DNA of 10,959 nucleotides from Candidatus Heimdallarchaeota archaeon (GTDB lineage Archaea > Asgardarchaeota > Heimdallarchaeia > Heimdallarchaeales > Heimdallarchaeaceae), in contig JAGLOH010000042.1 in NCBI GenBank assembly GCA_023139025.1, positions 1-10,959 on the forward strand, written 5' to 3'. Below are positions 1 through 5,506 of this stretch, piece after piece. The notes below the pieces were generated by a model that was given only the letters and a program-made list of their open reading frames with translations, searched no databases and was not told the origin of the DNA. Numbering within the stretch: position 1 is the first letter of the stretch; each line of letters opens with the position of its first letter. The position numbers were made by a program, and so were the translations under genes.

Positions 1-36
1 ATCATCAATACCTATTGTTCTAATATGTTTCTTCAT
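1..36 (-). CDS. DUF99 family protein, N-terminal fragment (runs off window)
   Basis: Only the first 12 codons lie in the window. Reading leftwards from an ATG at 36 they give MKKHIRTIGIDD. The IRxxGIDD start resembles the opening of archaeal DUF99 (UPF0215) proteins, where a GIDD motif is followed by a small residue and Pro-Phe; that continuation is outside the window. DUF99 proteins are about 180-200 residues long and have no settled function, though their fold has been compared to nucleases. The gene is divergent from aIF2-alpha and has its own TATA-like element just upstream. The call rests on a short motif and could be wrong; that a minus-strand gene starts here is somewhat better supported, by ATG plus promoter spacing. 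Confidence 0.45.
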   Translation of the reverse strand, partial: MKKHIRTIGIDD

Positions 37-53
37 AGCTTACTTTCTAATCC

Positions 54-63
54 ATTTATTTAA
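54..63 (-). promoter_or_regulatory. TATA-like element of the leftward DUF99-type gene
   Basis: On the minus strand this reads TTAAATAAAT, centred about 22 bases upstream of the ATG at 36. Archaeal TATA boxes lie about 26 bases upstream of the transcription start, so the mRNA would begin at or next to the start codon. No Shine-Dalgarno sequence is visible between box and ATG, consistent with leaderless initiation. Inferred from spacing only. Confidence 0.35.
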
Positions 64-92
64 GTAACTATCTAATTTCTGTGATACGAAAG

Positions 93-106
93 TAACTTTT
101 TAAATA
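93..106 (+). promoter_or_regulatory. BRE/TATA-like promoter of aIF2-alpha and nop10
   Basis: The segment TAACTTTTTAAATA has a TATA-like core at about 98-106 and lies roughly 30 bases before the ATG at 134. The predicted transcription start (about 125-130) leaves almost no leader. It is the only strong AT-rich box in the 97-base divergent spacer that points right. A facing box at 54-63 serves the opposite gene. Confidence 0.4.
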
Positions 107-133
107 AAGAGCATAGAGAGATTATTGGTTTAT

Positions 134-931
134 ATGAGTAGAAGAAACCTTCCAGAATATGGTGATTTAGTTATTGGTACAGTTAAGAGCATTTTCGATC
201 ACGGAGTATATGTTGATCTTGATGAGTACGATAATTTACAAGCTTATTGTCATGTATCTGAAGTTAGTTCCACTTGGGTGAGGAACATTCGAAATGTTAT
301 GAGGTTGGGTAAGAAAGTTGTAGGAAGGGTTATGCGAGTCAAAGAAAATCAAATTGACATTAGCATAAAAAGAGTTTCTGATGGATTAAAAAGAAAAAAA
401 GTTGAAGAAACTAAAAAATATAAAACTGCTATAACACTTCTAGAGATGAGTGCTAAAATAAGGAAGATAAGCTTCGAAACAGCTCGAGCTGAAGTTGAAG
501 ATCTATGCACCGAATATTATGGAAGTTTCTACCAAGCCTTTGAAGAATCATTATTCAGTGGAGAGAGCATTTTTACTGATGCAGGCGTATCTGAAGAGTG
601 GGCTAAAGTGCTAACTGATATTGCAAAAACGAATTTAACTATACCCAAAGTAGAGATTTCAAGAGATCTTGAGATAATTTGCTGGGAAGGTAATGGAGTA
701 AATTCGATAAGAGATGCTCTTAAAAAAGCAAGCAAATCTAGAGAAGAGATTGACGCAGGAGATGAAGAGCTCAATATGAACATATACGTGAGAGGCGCAC
801 CCATGTATAGATTCGTTATCTCAGCAAGGGATTACGAGTTAGCAGAAGAGTTAATGTCTAAAGTAGTCTCTACAATTGAAGATTCCTTGTCTACAGTCAA
901 AGCTTCTGTCAAGGTTGTTGAATCAAAGTAA
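134..931 (+). CDS. eif2a: Translation initiation factor 2 subunit alpha (aIF2-alpha)
   Basis: This is the alpha subunit of the aIF2 heterotrimer, which carries initiator Met-tRNA to the small ribosomal subunit in the cytoplasm. The 265 residues have the family layout: an N-terminal S1/OB domain (about 9-82, with the archaeal block HVSEVSSTWVRNIRNV at 40-55), a helical middle domain (about 90-170) and a C-terminal alpha-beta domain (about 172-262) that contacts the gamma subunit. I chose the ATG at 134, giving MSRRNLPEYGD, over a TTG at 125 that adds only three residues, because it matches the family start and the promoter spacing. Residue 45 is Ser, aligned with eukaryotic Ser51; archaeal homologues I recall have Ala there. 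It is followed 11 bases later by nop10, a common archaeal pairing. Confidence 0.97.
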   Translation: MSRRNLPEYGDLVIGTVKSIFDHGVYVDLDEYDNLQAYCHVSEVSSTWVRNIRNVMRLGKKVVGRVMRVKENQIDISIKRVSDGLKRKKVEETKKYKTAITLLEMSAKIRKISFETARAEVEDLCTEYYGSFYQAFEESLFSGESIFTDAGVSEEWAKVLTDIAKTNLTIPKVEISRDLEIICWEGNGVNSIRDALKKASKSREEIDAGDEELNMNIYVRGAPMYRFVISARDYELAEELMSKVVSTIEDSLSTVKASVKVVESK

Positions 932-937
932 GGGAGA
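932..937 (+). promoter_or_regulatory. Ribosome binding site of nop10
   Basis: GGGAGA begins within the TAA stop codon of aIF2-alpha (929-931 is the stop, so the site directly abuts it) and lies 5 bases before the nop10 ATG at 943. This favours translation of nop10 from the same mRNA as aIF2-alpha. Confidence 0.6.
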
Positions 938-942
938 TTTTA

Positions 943-1119
943 ATGACCAAATCTATCTTTTTCTGTGCTAAATGCAAAACCTATACCCTGAATGACAAAA
1001 CATGTCCAAATTGTGAAGGCAGAGTTGTTTCTCCTCAACCTGCTCGTTTTTCTATAGAGAAAGAAAAAAAGTATTCAATTTATAGAAGAAGATTACTAAA
1101 AGAAGAAATGAAAGATTAG
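943..1119 (+). CDS. nop10: H/ACA RNP protein Nop10
   Basis: A 58-residue protein and a core subunit of the H/ACA ribonucleoprotein, where it braces the pseudouridine synthase Cbf5 for guide-RNA-directed pseudouridylation of rRNA. The N-terminal zinc ribbon is visible as Cys8-x2-Cys11 and Cys21-x2-Cys24, the archaeal state; eukaryotic Nop10 has largely lost these cysteines. It is followed by the PxPARFS segment (about 30-37) and a basic tail with YRRRLL near the end, both typical of the family. Length is normal. It sits 11 bases behind aIF2-alpha with a good ribosome binding site, so the two are co-transcribed. The stop codon is followed immediately by a run of seven T. Confidence 0.95.
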   Translation: MTKSIFFCAKCKTYTLNDKTCPNCEGRVVSPQPARFSIEKEKKYSIYRRRLLKEEMKD

Positions 1120-1126
1120 TTTTTTT
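1120..1126 (+). terminator. Oligo-T terminator after nop10
   Basis: Seven consecutive T directly follow the nop10 TAG. Archaeal RNA polymerase terminates at such tracts without needing a hairpin. The tract fills nearly the whole 8-base gap to the converging METTL5-type gene, whose stop is at 1128-1130. On the opposite strand a matching seven-T run (complement of 1064-1070) lies inside nop10 and could end the leftward transcript. Confidence 0.5.
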
Positions 1127-1127
1127 G

Positions 1128-1727
1128 CTATTTGCATTGTAATATTGCTACTTCAATAATATGCTGTCTTTTTGTGTGAAAACTGTAAAATCTAGGTATT
1201 TCAAATTCTGCTTTTATTATTTCTTTTACTTCTTTGTTGTGATTTTTCACGAAACTTTTCAGGAAAATGATATTTCTTTCTTGATGGAGATGAATAGAAT
1301 AAGATATCATAGAAGCTTTTAGAGCTGAAAGTAAAAACTCTTGATCTTTAATCCCTCCTTGGACACCAAAAGGACTATTCATAAAAACAGTATCAAACTT
1401 TCGCTCAGTAGTTCTTACATCTTCTTCTATGAATTCTATGTCTATTTCCAATTTAGCTGCATTTTGTTTTGCAATTTCTAAAGCTTCTTTATCAATTTCT
1501 AATCCAATTACTTTTTTTGCACCTAGTTGTTTAGCACCTATTCCAAACATTCCTGTTCCACAACAAAAGTCTCCTATAACTTTATTTTCAATATGTCCTA
1601 GTTGATAAGCTCTCCAAAGAATCATTGCTGCTATACGCGGTGGGGTTTGATATTGCTCTAGTTTAACTTTTGGTTTTTGAAATGTTTTAACTTGTGATAG
1701 TAGCATTTCAATGTCCTTTTGTCTCAT
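1128..1727 (-). CDS. METTL5-type rRNA N6-adenosine methyltransferase
   Basis: A class I (Rossmann) SAM-dependent methyltransferase of 199 residues, close to the METTL5 family length. Eukaryotic METTL5 makes m6A in 18S rRNA with the partner TRMT112; an equivalent small-subunit rRNA role here is inferred. Visible signatures are LEQYQTPP at 23-30 (the METTL5 entry motif), motif I DFCCGTGMFGIGA at 53-65, acidic GLEID at 75-79, the catalytic block MNSPFG at 116-121, and the C-terminal IPRFYSFHTKRQHIIEV. The catalytic tetrapeptide is NSPF where METTL5 normally has NPPF. It is the last gene of the leftward cluster, starts 2 bases after the TrmJ stop, and has a very strong Shine-Dalgarno inside the end of trmJ. 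A relaxed-specificity homologue acting on another RNA is possible. Confidence 0.87.
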   Translation of the reverse strand: MRQKDIEMLLSQVKTFQKPKVKLEQYQTPPRIAAMILWRAYQLGHIENKVIGDFCCGTGMFGIGAKQLGAKKVIGLEIDKEALEIAKQNAAKLEIDIEFIEEDVRTTERKFDTVFMNSPFGVQGGIKDQEFLLSALKASMISYSIHLHQERNIIFLKSFVKNHNKEVKEIIKAEFEIPRFYSFHTKRQHIIEVAILQCK

Positions 1728-1729
1728 CT

Positions 1730-2476
1730 TTACCCTTCCTCCCCTGATTTCTTCAATTGATGAAGAATGGTTTTGAAAATGCCAATTAATGAATGAATCT
1801 CTAAACTAGTTGGGAAGCTTCTATTAACAACAGTTGTAAAACTGTGAAAAGCAATAGGTTTTCTGTACTCTTCGTACGGTAGGAAATCAACTAAATCTTC
1901 AACTAAGTCAAATAAGATTTTTCTTTCAATACTGGTTGAAATCCTCTCTTCTGAAATCCTTTTTTCGGTTTGTGACAATTCCTTCCATATTTCATATAGT
2001 ATAATTGCAACTGCTTGAGAGATATTCAAAACTCTATGATCCCCTGGTATAGGAATATTTACTAAAATATCACATAATCGTAATTCCTCGTTTGACAAAC
2101 CCCTATCTTCTCTTCCAAAAATTATGCCTATATTTCCTTGAGATACAGTTTGAATCTCACTTAAATTCCAAGGAAAAGAAGGTTGTCTATATACATTGTA
2201 GTTCAATCCTGCCTTTGCTGAAGTTCCTATAAGAAGCGAATAATTTTCCTTTATTTCTTCTATGGAATTGACCACTATAGCTTCCTCCAAGTATTTTATT
2301 GAGTGCTTAGCCCTCTTTCTAGCTTCCTCATCAAGATGATTAACTTGAGGTGCAACTAAAACTAATCTATTAATTGCAAAGTTATTACATAATCTAGCGA
2401 TTGCACCAATATTCCCTTCAATTTTGGGTTCTACCAAGATAACATCTTGTTTTATGTTTGTTTCATAATATGTCAT
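1730..2476 (-). CDS. trmJ: SPOUT RNA 2'-O-methyltransferase, TrmJ type
   Basis: A SPOUT-fold (trefoil knot) methyltransferase of 248 residues. Archaeal TrmJ 2'-O-methylates tRNA at C32. The three family motifs are clear: VEPKIEGNIGAIAR near the start (about 15-28) with its tRNA-contacting Asn/Arg, IIFGREDRGLSNEEL (about 118-132) forming part of the SAM knot, and IPIPGDHRVLNISQAVAIILYE (about 141-162, quoted in part as the third motif). The remaining 85 residues match a TrmJ-style C-terminal helical extension. I chose the ATG at 2476; a GTG at 2485 would add three residues. Either start overlaps the end of the preceding methyltransferase gene (14 or 23 bases), so translation is probably coupled. 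TrmH/TrmL-like specificity is a less likely alternative. Confidence 0.88.
   Translation of the reverse strand: MTYYETNIKQDVILVEPKIEGNIGAIARLCNNFAINRLVLVAPQVNHLDEEARKRAKHSIKYLEEAIVVNSIEEIKENYSLLIGTSAKAGLNYNVYRQPSFPWNLSEIQTVSQGNIGIIFGREDRGLSNEELRLCDILVNIPIPGDHRVLNISQAVAIILYEIWKELSQTEKRISEERISTSIERKILFDLVEDLVDFLPYEEYRKPIAFHSFTTVVNRSFPTSLEIHSLIGIFKTILHQLKKSGEEG
1733..1744 (-). promoter_or_regulatory. Strong Shine-Dalgarno for the METTL5-type gene
   Basis: On the minus strand this reads GGGGAGGAAGGG, the last four sense codons of trmJ. It lies 5 bases ahead of the ATG at 1727. It is the purine-richest ribosome binding site in the cluster and supports that start and coupling to trmJ. Confidence 0.65.
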
Positions 2477-3098
2477 TTTTTTCACAAAAATTGATTTTTA
2501 CTAAATATAGTTTCTCAAAGAATAAGCTCAATTCACTCATAATCTCTAATTCTATTCCATCTTTCTTTAATTCTTGAATATTATCTTCATGCCAGCTTAG
2601 AGATGAGAATATGGTATAAAAACTAGCATTAACCTTGTTTTTATGTAAAGAATCCAACATCTCATATGTCTCTTCATAGCCCTTTTTCCCCCCCACTAAC
2701 ATAAGCCTGTTTAATGACGAAAGGTTGCCACTTTCCTCATTATCTGGTAAGTAGGGCGGATTCCAGATAATGATTTCAGAGTCGAGATAATGAACTGCCT
2801 CAAGCTTATCCATACAAACAATGTCAACTTGATTCTGAATGCTGTTTAACTGTAAATTATACTTAATTGCTTTAGTGGCACTAAAGGAAATATCTGATAT
2901 TAGAAACTGAATATGGGGATTTCTTTTGGCAAGAACAATAGATATAATCCCTGAACCACCACCTATTTCCACAATTTTCTCTATGTTGTCTGATATTTTT
3001 ATTTCATCTATTAGAAAAAAAGTATCTTCTGCAGGAAAATAGACTTCATCATCTAATTCTAGTTCTATTTCATATTTGGGGAAATCATATTTAACCAA
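2463..3098 (-). CDS. Mtq2/HemK2-type protein glutamine methyltransferase
   Basis: A class I SAM-dependent methyltransferase of 211 residues, the usual size of the archaeal/eukaryotic HemK2 group, without the N-terminal domain of bacterial PrmC. The family methylates the Gln of the GGQ loop in class I release factors (eRF1/aRF1); in eukaryotes it works with Trm112. Seen here: VYFPAEDTFFL at 19-29 (family VYxPAEDSFLL), motif I EIGGGSGIIS at 44-53, an acidic ISDIS after strand 2, and catalytic WNPPYLP at 112-118. The start is a TTG at 3098, preceded by GAGGA at 3102-3106; no ATG lies near it and the family motifs begin 18 residues later. The first 34 bases overlap ksgA. Neighbouring ksgA is a well-known archaeal arrangement. 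Confidence 0.9.
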   Translation of the reverse strand: MVKYDFPKYEIELELDDEVYFPAEDTFFLIDEIKISDNIEKIVEIGGGSGIISIVLAKRNPHIQFLISDISFSATKAIKYNLQLNSIQNQVDIVCMDKLEAVHYLDSEIIIWNPPYLPDNEESGNLSSLNRLMLVGGKKGYEETYEMLDSLHKNKVNASFYTIFSSLSWHEDNIQELKKDGIELEIMSELSLFFEKLYLVKINFCEKNDIL

Positions 3099-3961
3099 AG
3101 TTCCTCGCCTATCCTTTCTTTCAATTGACCATATAGTTGCAGAAGTTCTTCAATTGACATTGTAAAAACCCGTCTATCCATAAATTGAAACGTTTCTAAA
3201 ACTTTCCTCTCAATCAATATATTTTGCTTTTCTTTTCTCTTTATAATATTGAACAAAATACTTCTAATTGTCTTTTTCTTGTTTGTAAAAAGCATTCTTA
3301 CAAATGCAGAAAAATCTTCGTTATCCTCTAAATGAACGTCATCTTTTTTTGTAATAGCTACTATTGAAGAATATATCTTGGGTTGTGGATAAAATGAAGT
3401 TGGCTTAACAGTCTTAAGATTCCTACAAATTGCCTTTAAATTAATCATTACTGACAGTCTTGAATAATTCTTGGTTCCGGGTTTGGCAAAAAACCTTTGT
3501 GCAAACTCCCTTTGATACATGAGAATTGCTAAATCAAAAGAATATTCTAGAAGCTTAAATGTTATTGGAGAAGATATTTGATAGGGTAGATTGGAGACAC
3601 ATTTTGTAAATCTTGGAAATTCTGTTTTAACAGCATCCCCCTGAATTATTTCCACATTTGAAAAATCTTGTAAAAAATTAGTTAGAAATGAGATCATTCG
3701 TTTATCATGTTCTATAATAATCAGTTTTTTAGCTTTACTAGCAATACATTTTGATAGGTTCCCTATTCCCCCACCAATTTCAAGAACAATATCCTTAGGT
3801 TGTATACTTGCTTGGTTTATTTGGTAGTTGATAATGTTAGAATCTATTAAAAAATTCTGCCCCCTTTGTCTGGAAGGGGTGATATTCAACTCTCCTAAAC
3901 TATTTAAAACATGTTTTCTTAGTTCAGAAGAGGAAGTCCAACAATCCATTACTCCAACCAT
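3065..3961 (-). CDS. rsmA: 16S rRNA dimethyladenosine transferase KsgA/Dim1
   Basis: KsgA/Dim1 dimethylates two adjacent adenosines in the 3'-terminal helix 45 of small-subunit rRNA, a late quality-control step of 30S assembly. The 298-residue protein shows GQNFLID at 34-40, SAM motif I EIGGGIGNLS at 61-70, the acidic IIEHD at 82-86, QGDA at 107-110, the catalytic NLPYQISSP at 124-132, and a C-terminal helical domain with FYPQPKIYSSI and FTNKKKTIRSIL. The ATG at 3961 follows the DUF655 stop by 8 bases, with AAGGTAA spanning that stop as a likely ribosome binding site; an ATG at 3949 would remove four residues. It overlaps the next methyltransferase gene by 34 bases. Confidence 0.96.
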   Translation of the reverse strand: MVGVMDCWTSSSELRKHVLNSLGELNITPSRQRGQNFLIDSNIINYQINQASIQPKDIVLEIGGGIGNLSKCIASKAKKLIIIEHDKRMISFLTNFLQDFSNVEIIQGDAVKTEFPRFTKCVSNLPYQISSPITFKLLEYSFDLAILMYQREFAQRFFAKPGTKNYSRLSVMINLKAICRNLKTVKPTSFYPQPKIYSSIVAITKKDDVHLEDNEDFSAFVRMLFTNKKKTIRSILFNIIKRKEKQNILIERKVLETFQFMDRRVFTMSIEELLQLYGQLKERIGEELWLNMISPNMK

Positions 3962-3969
3962 TTTTGGTG

Positions 3970-4635
3970 TTACCTTCTTTGTCCAGAATCTGGGCTTGCT
4001 GTAAATAATCTGTGTTTCTGATCTTCTTCTAATTCTTGCATAATTCTATTGAAAATCATTTTTCTTATATCAGAGATTTTTACTCTCTCTTCTATATCGC
4101 TAAAGGAGACGAAGGGCATGCCTTTTCTTGATTGTAATATTTCCCACATCAGTTTCTTTCCAATGCCAGGTACTAATTGCAGAGAGTGAATACGGTTGGT
4201 AATAGGTTGAGCTTTATTGAAAAATGAAACAAATCTTTTTTCGTTTTTGTTTATTATATTAATAACAGCTTCTTCCAATGAGTCATGTCCTGTGTTTGTT
4301 AAATCATTTACAGTAATTCTTCGTTTGATTTGTCTAATTGGAGTTTTTTCACTGATTTTTGGTAGAGGTAGCTCTGTGAATAGAGGATAACTGCTCCTTT
4401 TCTCAACAACAATATCGAGTAAACTAAACCATGTTGTACCGATAGCCTGAATTGTAGGTTCCCTTTGTTTGGTTTGTCCAAAACCTTTACCATCCGGTAA
4501 ATAGTCTAGAACTAGAATTCGTGATTCATCTTTCCTTGTATGTTTTACACGAGTAACGGGACCAATAATGAAATCATCACTTCCTGTTGATTTCTCAGGA
4601 CGTTTGTTTGATCTGGAATGTTGATTGTTTACCAT
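3970..4635 (-). CDS. DUF655 family protein (OB-fold plus helix-hairpin-helix)
   Basis: A 221-residue member of DUF655, a conserved archaeal family of unknown biochemical role that habitually sits between rpoF and ksgA, as it does here. The N-terminal part carries DDFIIGPVTRVKHTRKDESRI and LVLDYLPDG (about 20-49), consistent with a small beta-barrel. The C-terminal half has a helix-hairpin-helix, LQLVPGIGKKLMWEIL (152-167), followed by the family's FSDIEERV and RKMIFNRIMQEL. HhH motifs bind nucleic acid backbones, so an RNA-binding role in transcription-translation or ribosome assembly is a reasonable inference, not shown by the sequence. The ATG at 4635 is preceded by GGTGAG. A 74-base gap to rpoF is the longest inside the downstream half of the cluster. 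Confidence 0.9.
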   Translation of the reverse strand: MVNNQHSRSNKRPEKSTGSDDFIIGPVTRVKHTRKDESRILVLDYLPDGKGFGQTKQREPTIQAIGTTWFSLLDIVVEKRSSYPLFTELPLPKISEKTPIRQIKRRITVNDLTNTGHDSLEEAVINIINKNEKRFVSFFNKAQPITNRIHSLQLVPGIGKKLMWEILQSRKGMPFVSFSDIEERVKISDIRKMIFNRIMQELEEDQKHRLFTASPDSGQRR

Positions 4636-4709
4636 GATACTCTCACCATAACTAAGTCTAAATGCAAAAAAAGTTTTTGTTTTCTTGGTATTAATCCTAT
4701 ATTGAAGTT

Positions 4710-5063
4710 TTATGCTGATTTGGGTTCTCTATCGATAAATGGCCTAATAATATTAAAGATTTCTTTGATATCAGAATCTGTTAGCATTTGTGGTTCTTTT
4801 GAGAGCAAATCTTTCAGTTCTTCTATAGATGGGGGAAGTATATTAGCAATAGTATATGCAACCAATTCCATCTCTTTATATTTTTTAATTAATTTCTCAA
4901 CTATTTCTCTAGATTCTTCAGGTTCAATTCTAGCATTTTGCATAGCATGTTCAAATGCAACTCTTTGCCAGTAGGAAAGTTCTGATTCTTCACTTCTTTC
5001 CTGTAAAATGCGCATAGCTTCTGAAATTGTTAATGGTTTTCTATCGAGACCTTCTCTAGGCAT
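4710..5063 (-). CDS. rpoF: DNA-directed RNA polymerase subunit Rpo4 (RpoF)
   Basis: A 117-residue protein corresponding to archaeal Rpo4/RpoF, the homologue of eukaryotic Rpb4. With Rpo7 (RpoE, not in this window) it forms the polymerase stalk that binds emerging RNA and helps open-complex formation and termination. It is almost entirely helical and begins with a short strand segment (KPLTISEAMRIL, about 9-20). The central helices (ELSYWQRVAFEHAMQNARIE) lead into the HRDC-like end: NILPPSIEELKDLLSKE (about 79-95) then a DSDIKEIFNIIRPFID block. It starts 9 bases after the L21e stop, the standard archaeal rpl21e-rpoF pair, with GTGAG as a modest ribosome binding site. Confidence 0.94.
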   Translation of the reverse strand: MPREGLDRKPLTISEAMRILQERSEESELSYWQRVAFEHAMQNARIEPEESREIVEKLIKKYKEMELVAYTIANILPPSIEELKDLLSKEPQMLTDSDIKEIFNIIRPFIDREPKSA

Positions 5064-5072
5064 AAACTCACT

Positions 5073-5387
5073 TCACTTTTTTTCTACTTGAATTACAGAA
5101 CGACTTAAGCGTAAATGTTCCTTTACAGCAATAATCTGCTTAGTAGCTTTTCCTTGTCTTATTGAAATAATGAAAGCTTTACCTTGTTTTTTTGTGATTT
5201 CTCCTGTTTGACCATGATATCTTTTGTGAGGCATTCCTCTATGTTCACCTGAATCAATAATAATGTCCACTATATCACCTTCGTTGAAATCACGCAATAG
5301 ATAATCTAAAGGTCGAATACCTTTATCTCTTGTATGCTTCTTCATGAGATGTCTTGTTCTAGCACGATAACCTTTGGATTTACGCAT
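5073..5387 (-). CDS. rpl21e: 50S ribosomal protein L21e
   Basis: A 104-residue large-subunit ribosomal protein, normal for the archaeal family. Diagnostic stretches are the basic N-terminus MRKSKGYRARTRHLMKK, the DYLLRDFNEGDIVDIII segment that opens the SH3-like barrel, and GMPHKRYHGQTGEITKK, the most conserved block of L21e. The ATG at 5387 has a good Shine-Dalgarno. It is followed by rpoF, DUF655 and ksgA in the conserved archaeal order. The 119-base gap upstream, after pus10, is the most likely place for an internal promoter in the cluster. Confidence 0.97.
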   Translation of the reverse strand: MRKSKGYRARTRHLMKKHTRDKGIRPLDYLLRDFNEGDIVDIIIDSGEHRGMPHKRYHGQTGEITKKQGKAFIISIRQGKATKQIIAVKEHLRLSRSVIQVEKK

Positions 5388-5393
5388 ACTTTA

Positions 5394-5400
5394 CACCTTT
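5394..5400 (-). promoter_or_regulatory. Ribosome binding site of L21e
   Basis: AAAGGTG on the minus strand, 6 bases before the L21e ATG at 5387. It implies a leadered message and so argues against the closer TATA-like TATAAATTAA (5405-5414), which would put the transcription start on the start codon. Confidence 0.55.
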
Positions 5401-5437
5401 ATGTTTAATTTATACAAGTGAGCAAAGTCCCTCGATG

Positions 5438-5453
5438 TAACTTTTAATCTTTT
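5438..5453 (-). promoter_or_regulatory. Possible internal promoter ahead of L21e
   Basis: The minus strand reads AAAAGATTAAAAGTTA, an A-rich BRE-like stretch followed by a TATA-like TTAAAAG core. A start about 26 bases downstream (near 5419) would give a leader of about 30 bases that includes the L21e ribosome binding site. The 119-base pus10-L21e gap holds no gene I can see. Weak evidence; a second candidate box is at 5405-5414. Confidence 0.3.
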
Positions 5454-5506
5454 CGTTATCTGTTCAGGTGATTGTAAAACTGGTTTTCAAAACTACTACT
5501 TCTATT

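Noticed and set aside
125..133. TTG start at 125 for aIF2-alpha
   Set aside because: The ATG at 134 gives the family-typical N-terminus, and the predicted transcription start would fall on or past the TTG.
4308..4974. Open frames at 4308-4493 (minus) and 4618-4974 (plus)
   Set aside because: They overlap DUF655 and rpoF, both well-matched families, in other frames. Their products look like nothing known and have low-complexity composition.
5483..5493. Perfect palindrome GTTTTCAAAAC between pus10 and L21e as an operator or terminator
   Set aside because: At 11 bases in AT-rich DNA it is within chance, has no hairpin loop of useful size, and is not repeated near other promoters in the window.
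5388..5506. C/D box guide RNA in the 119-base pus10-L21e gap
   Set aside because: A CTGA is present on the minus strand, but I found no matching C box (RTGATGA) or internal box pair at suitable distance.
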